From: Bradyrhizobium jicamae
GTDB taxonomy: Bacteria; Pseudomonadota; Alphaproteobacteria; Rhizobiales; Xanthobacteraceae
Length of the DNA: 64,000 nucleotides
Assembly (NCBI RefSeq): GCF_018130695.1
Contig: NZ_JAFCJX010000004.1
Span: 62,001 to 126,000 of the forward strand
Direction: 5' to 3'
Part shown: positions 16,286 to 25,076 of the stretch, piece after piece
How the letters are laid out: each line of letters begins with the position of its first letter
How positions within the stretch are numbered: the stretch's first letter is position 1
Translations under genes and position numbers: made by a program
The notes under the pieces: model-generated
What the model saw: the letters and a program-made list of their open reading frames with translations, nothing else
Databases searched by the model: none
Told to the model about the DNA's origin: nothing

Positions 16286-17299
16286 ATGGCGGACAAGCCC
16301 GTTTCCAGGACTGAGTCCGGTGACGTTGTTGGCGTTTCGGCCGCGGAGTCCGTCGATGTCGCGGATCACGCCAGCCGCTTCGCCGGCTGGGACCTGCGCA
16401 TGGATCAGGTATCGTCCGGGTCATTCGCCGGACGGCTGATCTCGATCCGGCTCGGCGGTCTCGAGATTGTCAGGGAGATCACCACACAGGCACTGATCAA
16501 GCAGGGGTCGGCATGGTCTGGGTCACTTGTCTTCAGCCTGCCGCTGGCGGCGTCCAACGCAGGGCATTTCAACGGCCGACCGCTGGCCTTCCCGAATGTG
16601 CTGCTCAGTGATGGTGCGGACTTGCCTCCCTTGTTGACATCGACGCAGCTCGACGTGGTGTCGATCGCCGTCGAGCGCAATCGCCTGTCGTCGTCACTCG
16701 AAGCGCTCGGAGAGCGGCGGGCGGCAGATTTCGTCGCGGGTCATCGTCGGCAGAACCATTGCTTCAGTGGATTGCCCGGTGGGCTGTCGACGCTGCAGCA
16801 CGGTTTTCGTGAGATCTACGATCAGCGAGATCGGTTGGAGTCGGCGGTCGGATTTGCCCGCGCGCGGGCGTCGCTCGAAGACGCGGTTGTCGACGCGCTG
16901 GCCGACATCCTTTCGGACAATGCGTGGAACGACGTCAATGGCGTCACCGCGCAAAAGCGGACCGTCGATCGAATCAAGGACTACGTCTTTGCGCATGTTG
17001 AGGAGCCCCCGAGCATCGCCGACCTCTGCCGCTACGTCGGCGTTAGCCGCAGAACGCTCCAGCTGTGCTTTCAGGAATCGCTTGGGCTGGCTCCCCTGCA
17101 GTATCTGCGCATGCTGCGGCTGAATGCGGTGCGCCGCGAGCTCCGCGCCCTGGCTGCAGCCCGCCAGCCGATCTCGATCGGCGATGTTGCGGCGCGATGG
17201 GGCTTCTGGCACTGGAGCCGCTTCACCGAGAACTATCGGCAGCTGTTCGGCGAGTTGCCGTCGCAGACTGTCCAGCGTGTGCTCTCTGCACCACGCTGA
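16286..17299 (+). CDS. AraC-family transcriptional regulator, EutR-like
   Basis: The 337-residue protein has a C-terminal AraC domain at about 235-330: SIADLCRYVGVSRRTLQLCFQESLGLAPLQYLRMLRL, then the second helix-turn-helix ISIGDVAARWGFWHWSRFTENYRQLFGELPS. The N-terminal half resembles the EutR-type sensor seen in ethanolamine regulators. ATG 16286 is preceded by a G-run and is preferred to a TTG 48 bases upstream that lies within the dyad. It carries a dyad copy in its own promoter, so it may be autoregulated. It stands between ggt and the outer-membrane gene, in the middle of the proposed regulon. Confidence 0.87.
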   Translation: MADKPVSRTESGDVVGVSAAESVDVADHASRFAGWDLRMDQVSSGSFAGRLISIRLGGLEIVREITTQALIKQGSAWSGSLVFSLPLAASNAGHFNGRPLAFPNVLLSDGADLPPLLTSTQLDVVSIAVERNRLSSSLEALGERRAADFVAGHRRQNHCFSGLPGGLSTLQHGFREIYDQRDRLESAVGFARARASLEDAVVDALADILSDNAWNDVNGVTAQKRTVDRIKDYVFAHVEEPPSIADLCRYVGVSRRTLQLCFQESLGLAPLQYLRMLRLNAVRRELRALAAARQPISIGDVAARWGFWHWSRFTENYRQLFGELPSQTVQRVLSAPR

Positions 17300-17440
17300 G
17301 AATTTTCACATCGCCGTTTGTCCGTCTGCCGATTTCGGATAACGCTTGCCGAAAGCCTCTTCCTAGATTTTGCCTGCGGCTGCAGCACCACCTGAACGAA
17401 GCGTGGCGCGAAGCTGATTTTGGGGACGGAGAGGGGCCAC

Positions 17441-18442
17441 ATGACGATCAATAGAGGAATTGCTGCGGCGGCGCTCGTCGCGGCCGTGTCCGGTGCAACG
17501 AGCGCCAATGCGTTCGAGTTCGGTTACGCGGGCTTTGCGCAAAAGCCCGGGATCACGCTCGGTGGCGGCACCGCGGGTGCACCGCCGCCTGGGCTTTACA
17601 GCTTCAATCAGGTCTTCACTTATCAGTCGAACCTCGTCGGGCCAGGTGCACCGAATGTCGGTGGTGCGTCGACGCCGGTGCATGCCGCCGTCGAGGCGTC
17701 GGGTCTGCTGTGGGTGCCGGGCTGGACCATTTTCGGCGCGACTTACGACGCGGTCATCGTGCAGCCCTGGATCATGGCCGACGTTGGTTCGCCGATTAAC
17801 GTGCAGCAGGCCGGCATGCACAACACCTACATCGTGCCGGCAGAGTTGAGCTGGAAGCTCGGCGACAGCGGCTTCTTCGTCAAGACGGGGCTGGGCATCT
17901 ATGTGCCGAATGGCTCGATCAGCGGCCCGGCCGGATTGAACAGCGTCGGCAATCCCTGGTGGACCTTCCAGCCTGAGCTCGTCGTGTCCTACCTGAAGGA
18001 CGGCTGGAATCTGACCGCCAACTTCTTCCAGGAGATCAACACTGCGAACTCGATCACCGGCTATCGTTCCGGCGACGTTTTCCATGCCGAGTTCACGGCG
18101 ACCAAGATCATCGGCAACTGGACGTTTGGGCCCGTAGCCTACTATGCGGGGCAGGTGACCGACGACAAGTCGAGCGCGTTCTATGGCAACGCGATCAACG
18201 TCAACCGGTACAACATCTGGGCCGGCGGCGGCCTGGTCGGCTACAATTTCGGGCCGGCGGCGCTCACGGTCTGGGCCACGCACGAATTCTCCGCCAATGC
18301 GTCCGGCGGCAATGCCGGCCCACCCGGCATCGATACGGCGTCGATCACCAGGGGCTATTCGGTCTTCGCCAACCTGAGCTTCCGCCTGTGGGGGCCGGAC
18401 GCGCCGCCGGCGTCGCAGAAGCGGCCGATGTTCACAAAATAG
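17441..18442 (+). CDS. SphA-like outer-membrane transport protein (phenol meta-pathway family)
   Basis: The 333-residue precursor has a Sec signal (MTINRGIAAAALVAAVSG, cleavage near ANA-FE). Its body is rich in alternating aromatic and polar strands typical of a beta-barrel, with FFVKTGLGIYVPNG and FQPELVVSYLKDGWNLTANFFQEINT, ending in aromatic SFRLWGPD. It fits the Phenol_MetA_deg/SphA family, proposed to carry hydrophobic or aromatic substrates across the outer membrane. GGAGAGGGG lies four bases before the ATG. The 141-base upstream gap holds no dyad copy. It precedes the amidohydrolase operon, consistent with a role in substrate entry. Confidence 0.8.
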   Translation: MTINRGIAAAALVAAVSGATSANAFEFGYAGFAQKPGITLGGGTAGAPPPGLYSFNQVFTYQSNLVGPGAPNVGGASTPVHAAVEASGLLWVPGWTIFGATYDAVIVQPWIMADVGSPINVQQAGMHNTYIVPAELSWKLGDSGFFVKTGLGIYVPNGSISGPAGLNSVGNPWWTFQPELVVSYLKDGWNLTANFFQEINTANSITGYRSGDVFHAEFTATKIIGNWTFGPVAYYAGQVTDDKSSAFYGNAINVNRYNIWAGGGLVGYNFGPAALTVWATHEFSANASGGNAGPPGIDTASITRGYSVFANLSFRLWGPDAPPASQKRPMFTK

Positions 18443-18548
18443 AGCGAGCGTCCGCGTTCTGCGGAACGTCAAGCGGCCGACGGGAATCGCATCAGATCGG
18501 TTCCCCGAAGCCGTCTTTTGTCGTCCGCATGGACGCCACGAAGCTGCA

Positions 18549-18567
18549 TCCACCAGACGGTGGATTG
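18549..18567 (+). promoter_or_regulatory. TCCACC-N4-GGTGGATTG dyad, copy 4 (perfect inverted repeat)
   Basis: TCCACC-AGAC-GGTGGA is an exact inverted repeat followed by TTG. It ends 84 bases before the amidohydrolase ATG at 18652 and faces it. This copy shows the dyad nature of the element most clearly and would control the whole 18.6-29.9 kb operon. Confidence 0.7.
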
Positions 18568-18651
18568 TTTGCGACGGCGACATGCCGAACGTTTCCCTCA
18601 TCATGCCGGCCGTTCCTTCACGGCTCTGTGTGCCTTCCAACCGAGACATGG

Positions 18652-20322
18652 ATGCGTATGGACAGGACATTCGCCGACACGGTCTTCCGCAACGGCCGGA
18701 TCTACACGTCGAACCGGCAGCAGCCCTGGGCGACCTGCGCCGCCGTGAAAGCCGGTCGGTTCGTCGCCGTCGGCAGCGAGGCTGATGTCGCGTCGCTCGT
18801 CGGCGAGGACACCGCCACCGTCGATCTCGGCGGGCGGATGGCGATGCCGGGGATCATCGACATCCACAACCACATCATGATGGGTGGGCAGGCCGATCTC
18901 TACGAACTGCGCTTCTCCTCGAGCGACAGCATCCCCAGGATCGCCGATGCCGTGCACAAGGCGGCCGCCCAGGCTGCCCCCGGTGCCTGGATCGTCGGCG
19001 GCCAGTTCGGCAACAATCTCCTGACCTCGCTGAACACAACCGAGGCATGTGCGCTGCTGGATGCGGCGAGCCTCGGCCATCCCGTGGTATTGCGTGACGA
19101 CAGCTATCACAATCGCTGGGCCAGCTCGGCGGCGTTGCGGCTGGCTGGCGTCTCTGCCGACACACCCAATCCGACGGATGGCGAGATCGGCCGTGATCTC
19201 AAGACCGGCACCCTGACCGGGCTGATGATCGAGGCGGCCTCGGGGCTGGTGGAGCGGGCGCTCGCGGCCTCCGGCCATTACACCGCGGAGATGGATCGTA
19301 CGGCGGTCGCGCGGTCGATCTCGGTGCTCAACAGCTATGGCGTGACGGCCTTCATCGACGCGGCCAGCATGCAGCCGATCATGGCCGCCTTGAAAGGCCT
19401 CGACGATCGCGGCGAGCTCACCGCATGGGCGGTCTGCGCCATGCCGGTGGTCGAGCCCGGGTTCATGTTCGGTAAAGCGGGCGAGGCGCTGTTTGCGATG
19501 CGCGAACAGTTTCGCGGGGCCCATGTGAAGCCCGACTATGTGAAGATGTTCCTGGACGGTGTACCGGGCGCGAAGACGGCGGCATTTCACGAGCCGTATG
19601 TGGCCGATCCCGTGCGGGGCTGCTGCTTCCGCGGCACCACCATGATGACGGTACCGGACCTGATCCGCTGGCTCGGCCGTTGCGAGAAGCTCGGGCTGGC
19701 GGCCAAGATCCATTGCGCGGGCGATGCATCGGTGACGCAGGCGCTCGATGCAATCGACGTGGTCCGCAGCTTCAACGGGCCGACCCATCTGATCCACCAC
19801 ATTGCCCATGCCAGCTACATCGCGCCCGACGACATTGCCCGCTTCGCCGAACTCAACGTCGCCGCTGATCTGTCGCCGATCATCTGGTATCCGACCGTGT
19901 TCCTGGAAGCGCACAAGGCGGCAATGGGCGACGAGCGCGCGCAGCGCTTCTGGCCGAACAAGGATCTGAAGCAGGCTGGCGCGCTGATGGCCGGTGGCTC
20001 GGACTGGCCGGTGATCCCGATCCCCGATCCTTGGCAGGGCATCGAGGGGATGGTGACGCGGCAAAATCCGACCGGCGATTTTCCCGGCAAGTCGCTGTGG
20101 GCCGAACAGGCGCTCGATCTGACGACGGTGCTCGACATCTACACCATCGACGGGGCGCGTGCCGCCGGTCTCAGCCAGATCACGGGATCGATCGAGGTCG
20201 GCAAATCGGCCGACCTGATCGTGCTCGACCAGATGATCTTCGACATTCCGGTCGACCAGCTCGCCGACACGCGGGTCGAGACGACCTTCTTCGAAGGCCG
20301 CAAGGTGTTCGAGCGGAGGTGA
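18652..20322 (+). CDS. Amidohydrolase family protein, YtcJ-like
   Basis: The 556-residue protein belongs to the amidohydrolase_3/YtcJ group. It has FRNGRIYTSNRQQPWA, the metal-binding MPGIIDIHNHIMMGG, central KIHCAGDASVTQALDAI, and the late GGSDWPV segment carrying the catalytic aspartate. It should hydrolyse an amide or imine bond in the cytoplasm; the substrate is unknown. Two in-frame ATGs (18652 and 18658) are possible, and neither has a strong ribosome site. It is the first gene of a tightly packed operon reaching to 29.9 kb and is five bases from the GTPase gene. Confidence 0.85.
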   Translation: MRMDRTFADTVFRNGRIYTSNRQQPWATCAAVKAGRFVAVGSEADVASLVGEDTATVDLGGRMAMPGIIDIHNHIMMGGQADLYELRFSSSDSIPRIADAVHKAAAQAAPGAWIVGGQFGNNLLTSLNTTEACALLDAASLGHPVVLRDDSYHNRWASSAALRLAGVSADTPNPTDGEIGRDLKTGTLTGLMIEAASGLVERALAASGHYTAEMDRTAVARSISVLNSYGVTAFIDAASMQPIMAALKGLDDRGELTAWAVCAMPVVEPGFMFGKAGEALFAMREQFRGAHVKPDYVKMFLDGVPGAKTAAFHEPYVADPVRGCCFRGTTMMTVPDLIRWLGRCEKLGLAAKIHCAGDASVTQALDAIDVVRSFNGPTHLIHHIAHASYIAPDDIARFAELNVAADLSPIIWYPTVFLEAHKAAMGDERAQRFWPNKDLKQAGALMAGGSDWPVIPIPDPWQGIEGMVTRQNPTGDFPGKSLWAEQALDLTTVLDIYTIDGARAAGLSQITGSIEVGKSADLIVLDQMIFDIPVDQLADTRVETTFFEGRKVFERR

Positions 20323-20327
20323 GCGCG

Positions 20328-21413
20328 ATGGCAGCGGATCATATCCCGGTTACGGTTCTCACCGGCTTCCTCGGCAGCGGGAAGACCACGGTGCTCAACC
20401 ATCTGCTGCGCCAGCCCGAGCTGAACGGTGTGGTCGCGATCATCAATGAGTTCGGCGAGGTTGCGCTCGATCACCTCCTGGTCGAGACCAGCGAGGACCG
20501 CCTCGCGCTGCTCGACAATGGCTGCATCTGCTGCTCGGTGCGCGAGGATTTGATCGAGACGCTTAGGGATCTCGCGTCCCGCCGCGTCGCCGGGACGATC
20601 CCGCCATTCCATCGCGTCCTGCTGGAGACCACCGGTCTCGCCGATCCCGTCCCTGTGCTGCACACGCTGATGACAGCGTCCGATGTGGTCGATCGTTACC
20701 GGATCGACGGGGTGGTCGCGATGGTCGACGTCGTCAACGGCGCCCGCACGCTGGCGGCTCATCCCGAGGCGGTGCGCCAGGTAGCGGTCGCAGACCGGCT
20801 GCTTCTGACAAAGACCGACCTGGTCTCCGATGCGGACCGCGCGGCACTCGAGCAGCGGCTTGTGTCCATCAATCCCGTCGCGGTTCGCACGCTTGTTCGC
20901 AATGGGGATGTCGATCCCTGCCGTGTCCTCGATGCCGGATTGTTCGATCCGTCCGCCAAGTCAGCCGACGTTCTGCGCTGGTTCGAGACAGCGTCCCAGG
21001 CTGCAAATGAAACGCATGACCACGGCCATCACGAATGCGAAGGCGTGACCTGTGCGCATCACAGCCATCACGCCCACGATGCCGGTGTTTCCTCCTACAG
21101 CCTGATCATCGACGAGCCGATCCGGCACGACGCTTTCATGCGCTGGCTGGACTATGTCGCGGCGCTGAAGGGCGAGGACCTGCTGCGCTTCAAGGCTATC
21201 GTCCAGATCGCCGAGCGACCGGATGCACCGGTCGTGGTGCACGGCGTCCAGCACGTCTTTCACCGGCCAATTGCGCTCGATGGCTGGCCGTCGGCGGACC
21301 GGCGCTCGCGCCTCGTCTTCATCGTGCGCGGCATCCCGCGCGAGATCATCGAGAACACGCTGTGCAAATTCGCTGCCGTCAGCCGGAATGCGGTCCATCG
21401 ATCCGCGGCGTGA
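20328..21413 (+). CDS. COG0523 (CobW/G3E) GTPase, probable metallochaperone
   Basis: The 361-residue protein has Walker A GFLGSGKTT at 13-21, the metal-binding CICC motif at 66-69, TKTD at 161-164 for guanine recognition, a histidine-rich linker at 230-251, and a C-terminal CobW_C domain. Members insert or deliver zinc, cobalt, nickel or iron to client enzymes. The operon encodes a metal-dependent amidohydrolase immediately upstream and a copper amine oxidase downstream; the former is the more likely client because both are cytoplasmic. GGAGGT lies seven bases before the ATG. Confidence 0.88.
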   Translation: MAADHIPVTVLTGFLGSGKTTVLNHLLRQPELNGVVAIINEFGEVALDHLLVETSEDRLALLDNGCICCSVREDLIETLRDLASRRVAGTIPPFHRVLLETTGLADPVPVLHTLMTASDVVDRYRIDGVVAMVDVVNGARTLAAHPEAVRQVAVADRLLLTKTDLVSDADRAALEQRLVSINPVAVRTLVRNGDVDPCRVLDAGLFDPSAKSADVLRWFETASQAANETHDHGHHECEGVTCAHHSHHAHDAGVSSYSLIIDEPIRHDAFMRWLDYVAALKGEDLLRFKAIVQIAERPDAPVVVHGVQHVFHRPIALDGWPSADRRSRLVFIVRGIPREIIENTLCKFAAVSRNAVHRSAA

Positions 21414-21449
21414 CGCGGCATTTTCATCTGCTTGGTCAGGGAGAGGGAT

Positions 21450-22769
21450 ATGACTGATACGACGAATTCGAAGGCGCCGTCGGCCGGCCGGCTTGATCGG
21501 CGCAGTCTGCTGAAAGCGGCGGGAGCCACCGGCCTCGCCACGGCCTTCACAATGCCGATGCCGAATATCGCGCGTGCGGCCGGCAACACCATCAAGATCG
21601 GCTGGGTCGGCTGCCTTTCCGGCGTCCGCGCTCCCTTTGCCGAGCCCGACACCTGGATCCACGAGCGGATCAAGGCGCATGTGAAAGATGGCCTGAAGAT
21701 CGGCGGCAAGACGTATCAGATCGAGTTCGTGTTCAAGGACAATCAGTCCGACCCGAACCGCTCCTCGGTGGTCGCCAGCGAACTGGTGCTGCGCGAAAAA
21801 TGCGACCTGATTCTGGTCGAGGACGGCGATGCCCAGGCGCCGGTGCAGGAGCTGTCGGACGCCCGCGGCATTCCCTCGATCTCGACGATGGTGCCGTGGC
21901 AGGGCTGGATGTTCCCGCGCAAGTCGACGCCGGACAAGGGCTTTCCCTACAGCTTCCATTTCTTCTGGGGCGCCGACGACGTCGTGAAGAATTTCATGGG
22001 CATGTGGCAGTCGGTCGATACCAACAAGAAGGTCGGCACGCTCTATATCGACAACCCGGCCGGACAGGCCTTCTCCGATCCCAAGGTCGGACTGCCCGGC
22101 GGCATCGCGCAGGCCGGCTATCAGGAATTCTCCGCCGGCAAATTCCAGATCGCGACTGACGACTTCACCAACCAGGTCTCGGCTTTCAAGAGCAACGGTG
22201 TCGATATCGTCTCCGGTTTCACCTATGGCAATCACTGGGTCACGCTGTGGAACCAGGCCGCGCAGGCCGGCTTCCGGCCACAGATATGCACGGTCGCCGC
22301 GGCTTTCCTGTTCCCGAGTGCGGTGAACGCGCTCGGCGACCGCGGCGATGGCATGTCGACCGAGGTGTGGTGGACGCCGGCCTATCCCTTCAAGTCATCG
22401 CTGACCGGGCAGAGCGCGGGTGATCTCGCCGCCGAATGGGAGAAGACCACCGGCAAGCAATGGACCCAGCCGATCGGCTACGCCCACGCGCTGTGGGAGG
22501 TCGCGCTCGCCGCACTTCAGAAAAGCGATCCCAAGGACAAGAACTCGCTGCGTGATGCGATCGCCGGCCTGGACATGGAGACCATCGTCGGTCCCGTCAA
22601 GTTCAAGGGCAGCCCGATCAAGAGCGTCGCGGTGACCTCGCTGTCTGGCGGGCAGTGGCGCAAGACCAAGGGCGGCAAGTCGAAGTATGAGCTGCTGATC
22701 GTACACAATGGAACGGCGCCGTTCATTCCGAAACAGGCCGATCTCGCGCTGCTGTCCAAGCTCGCCTGA
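21450..22769 (+). CDS. ABC transporter substrate-binding protein (Leu/Ile/Val type), Tat-exported
   Basis: The 439-residue precursor has a twin-arginine signal (DRRSLLKAAGATGLATAF). A Peripla_BP_6-type fold follows: IKIGWVGCLSGVRAPFAEP, VFKDNQSDPNRSSVVASELVL and GYAHALWEVALAALQK. This subtype resembles binding proteins for short-chain amides and urea (AmiC/FmdD group) more than leucine ones. GGGAGAGGG directly precedes the ATG at 21450. It opens the five-gene importer and is followed by an ATPase gene after one base. Confidence 0.87.
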   Translation: MTDTTNSKAPSAGRLDRRSLLKAAGATGLATAFTMPMPNIARAAGNTIKIGWVGCLSGVRAPFAEPDTWIHERIKAHVKDGLKIGGKTYQIEFVFKDNQSDPNRSSVVASELVLREKCDLILVEDGDAQAPVQELSDARGIPSISTMVPWQGWMFPRKSTPDKGFPYSFHFFWGADDVVKNFMGMWQSVDTNKKVGTLYIDNPAGQAFSDPKVGLPGGIAQAGYQEFSAGKFQIATDDFTNQVSAFKSNGVDIVSGFTYGNHWVTLWNQAAQAGFRPQICTVAAAFLFPSAVNALGDRGDGMSTEVWWTPAYPFKSSLTGQSAGDLAAEWEKTTGKQWTQPIGYAHALWEVALAALQKSDPKDKNSLRDAIAGLDMETIVGPVKFKGSPIKSVAVTSLSGGQWRKTKGGKSKYELLIVHNGTAPFIPKQADLALLSKLA

Positions 22770-22770
22770 G

Positions 22771-23502
22771 ATGGAACCGCTTCTGCGCGTCAGCGGTCTG
22801 TGCAAACGCTTCGGCGCGATCGTCGTCGCCGATGACGTCGAGTTTGAACTGGCGCGCGGAGAATGTCTGGGCGTGATCGGTCCGAACGGTGCTGGCAAAA
22901 GCTCGCTGCTCAACCTGATCGTCGGCCTGGTCACGGCGGACCATGGTTCGATCGTGCTGGACGGCGTGGAGATCAGCGATCTTCCGCCGCACCGGCGCGC
23001 GCGGATGGGCGTCGGACGGGCCTTCCAGATCCCGCAGCCGTTCACCCATCTGTCGGTCTACGAAAACGCCTTGGTCGCGGCGTCCTACGGCGCCGGCCTG
23101 CGCGGCGCGGCGGCCTCGGACTGGTCCATGGACGTGCTCCGCCGGACCGGCCTGGAAGGCAAGGCGGAGAAGCTTGCCGGTGCACTGCCGCTGATCGACC
23201 GCAAGCGCCTGGAGTTCGCCAAGGCGCTGGCGTCGAAACCTCGCCTGATCCTGCTCGACGAGATCGCGGCCGGCCTGACCGAGCCGGAGGTCGAGCGTCT
23301 CGTTGCCATCATCGGCACGGTGAAGGCTGATCACGCCATCATCTGGATCGAGCATATCCCGCACGCGCTGCGCGCGGTGTCGGACCGCATCCTGGTGCTG
23401 AATTTCGGCCGCAAGGTGCTGGAGGGGCCGCCGGCCGAGGTCATGGACAGTGCGGTGGTGCGCGAAATCTACATGGGGCTGAAGGCCGATGGCGTTGCTT
23501 GA
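22771..23502 (+). CDS. ABC transporter ATP-binding protein (LivG type)
   Basis: The 243-residue ATPase has Walker A GPNGAGKSS, the LivG block GVGRAFQIPQPFTHLSVYENA and Walker B LILLDEIAAGLTEPE. Here EIAAGL replaces the common EPAAGL. The C-loop is degenerate (ALPLIDRKRLEFAKAL), as in many LivG proteins. The start at 22771 is one base after the previous stop and gives MEPLLRVSGLCKRFG, the normal N-terminus. It overlaps the LivF-type gene by 14 bases. Confidence 0.88.
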   Translation: MEPLLRVSGLCKRFGAIVVADDVEFELARGECLGVIGPNGAGKSSLLNLIVGLVTADHGSIVLDGVEISDLPPHRRARMGVGRAFQIPQPFTHLSVYENALVAASYGAGLRGAAASDWSMDVLRRTGLEGKAEKLAGALPLIDRKRLEFAKALASKPRLILLDEIAAGLTEPEVERLVAIIGTVKADHAIIWIEHIPHALRAVSDRILVLNFGRKVLEGPPAEVMDSAVVREIYMGLKADGVA

Positions 23503-24187
23503 GGTGAGCGGGCTGCAGGTCTTCTACGGCGACCTGCAGGCCGTGTTCGACATGGATTTCACAGTCGGAGACGGTGAGGCCGTGGCCCTGGTCGGCGCCA
23601 ACGGCGCCGGGAAATCGACTTTCCTCAAGGCGCTGGTCGGATTGAACGAGGAGCGCAAGGGCGCGGTCTATTTCGACGGCATCGATATCTCCCGCATGCC
23701 GGCGGAGCAGGTGTCGCGGCTCGGCCTGATCATGGTGCCGGAAGGGCGGCTGCTGTTCGACTCGCTGACCATCGAGGAGAATCTTCTGATGGGCACGGTC
23801 AACCGCCGCTCGGGCACCTGGACGCTGCGGCGCGTGTTCGACCTGTTCCCGATCCTTGAAGAGCGGCGGCGGATGTATCCAGGCCAATTGTCCGGCGGCC
23901 AGCAACAGATGGCCGCAATCGGCCGCGCCCTGATGTCCAATCCGCGCCTGCTTCTGTGCGACGAGATTTCGCTGGGGCTCGCCCCCGTGATGGTTGAGCA
24001 GATTTATCGTTCCTTCGCCGACATCCGCCGCGAGGGGACTGCAGTCGTGCTGGTGGAGCAGGACGTCAAGCGTGCGCTCGGCGCCTCCGAGCGGGTCTAT
24101 TGCCTGCTGAAAGGCCGGGTGTCGCTCACGGGGGACGCACGCGAGACCAACCCCGAGCGGCTGACGCAAGCTTATTTCGGAACCTAA
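23489..24187 (+). CDS. ABC transporter ATP-binding protein (LivF type)
   Basis: The 232-residue protein has LLEVSGLQVFYGDLQAV, Walker A GANGAGKST, the LivF-specific EGRLLFDSLTIEENL, the C-loop LSGGQQQMAAIGRALM and Walker B LLLCDEISLGLAP. It is translationally coupled to the LivG-type gene by overlap and followed by the LivH-type permease after 17 bases. Confidence 0.9.
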   Translation: MALLEVSGLQVFYGDLQAVFDMDFTVGDGEAVALVGANGAGKSTFLKALVGLNEERKGAVYFDGIDISRMPAEQVSRLGLIMVPEGRLLFDSLTIEENLLMGTVNRRSGTWTLRRVFDLFPILEERRRMYPGQLSGGQQQMAAIGRALMSNPRLLLCDEISLGLAPVMVEQIYRSFADIRREGTAVVLVEQDVKRALGASERVYCLLKGRVSLTGDARETNPERLTQAYFGT

Positions 24188-24204
24188 GGACTGATCGGTG
24201 CGAC

Positions 24205-25071
24205 ATGATCTGGGTTGAGACATTGATCAATGGAGCCTTGCTGGGCGGGCTCTACGGGCTGCTCGGGATTGGGCTGGCGCTGGTGTTCGGCGTGATGCGG
24301 GTCGTCAATATCGCGCATGGCGAGTTCATGGTGCTGAGCGCCTTCTTCGCGGTGCTACTGGCCGCGATGTTCCCGTCAGTGCCGCCGCTCCTGATGCTGA
24401 TTCCGGTCATCGCGGTATCCTTTGTGGTGGGCTGGGCCTATCAGGCCGTGATCGTCAACCGCGTCATCAAATCGCCCGATCCGCTTGCGCCGCTGCTGCT
24501 GACCTTCGGCGTCTCGGTGATCCTGCGCAATGTGATGGTTGAGATTTTCGGTGCCGACGTGCGCAGCCTGCAGGTCGGCGAACTGTCCCGCGCCAGCCTT
24601 GAGATCGCAGGGCTCAGCATCGGCATCATGCCGCTGCTGACGCTGGTGCTCGCTGCGCTCCTGTTCATGGTCCTGCAGCTGATCCTGCGGCGGACCGAGT
24701 TCGGCCGCATCGTCCGCGCGACCGCCGACCGCGCCGACATTGTCCGCCTGTCCGGCGTCAAGCCGGATCGCATCTACAACTATGTCATGGGCCTGTCGCT
24801 GGCGCTCGGGGCGATCGGCGGCGTGCTGCTGGCGGTGCGCTCGAGCTTTACGCCGTTCTCCGGCGCAGAGCGGTTGTTAATCGCCTTCGAGGTCATCGTG
24901 CTCGGCGGCCTCGGCTCGTTCTGGGGCGCGCTGCTCGGCGGCATCGCGCTCGGCATGGCTCAGCTGATCGGGCTGAAGATCGATCCCAATGCCGGGTTGC
25001 TCTATGCGCATCTCTTGTTCTTCTGCATGTTGCTGATCCGGCCGTCCGGCCTCGTCTCGAGCAAGGCCTGA
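24205..25071 (+). CDS. Branched-chain amino acid-type ABC transporter permease (LivH family)
   Basis: The 288-residue membrane protein begins MIWVETLINGALLGGLYGLLG and has the LivH motif LVFGVMRVVNIAHGEFMVLSA and the conserved IVLGGLGSFWGALLGG segment near the C-terminus. The ATG at 24205 gives the standard N-terminus; the frame stays open upstream but only inside the preceding gene. It ends five bases before the LivM-type gene. Confidence 0.9.
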   Translation: MIWVETLINGALLGGLYGLLGIGLALVFGVMRVVNIAHGEFMVLSAFFAVLLAAMFPSVPPLLMLIPVIAVSFVVGWAYQAVIVNRVIKSPDPLAPLLLTFGVSVILRNVMVEIFGADVRSLQVGELSRASLEIAGLSIGIMPLLTLVLAALLFMVLQLILRRTEFGRIVRATADRADIVRLSGVKPDRIYNYVMGLSLALGAIGGVLLAVRSSFTPFSGAERLLIAFEVIVLGGLGSFWGALLGGIALGMAQLIGLKIDPNAGLLYAHLLFFCMLLIRPSGLVSSKA

Positions 25072-25076
25072 CGTCG

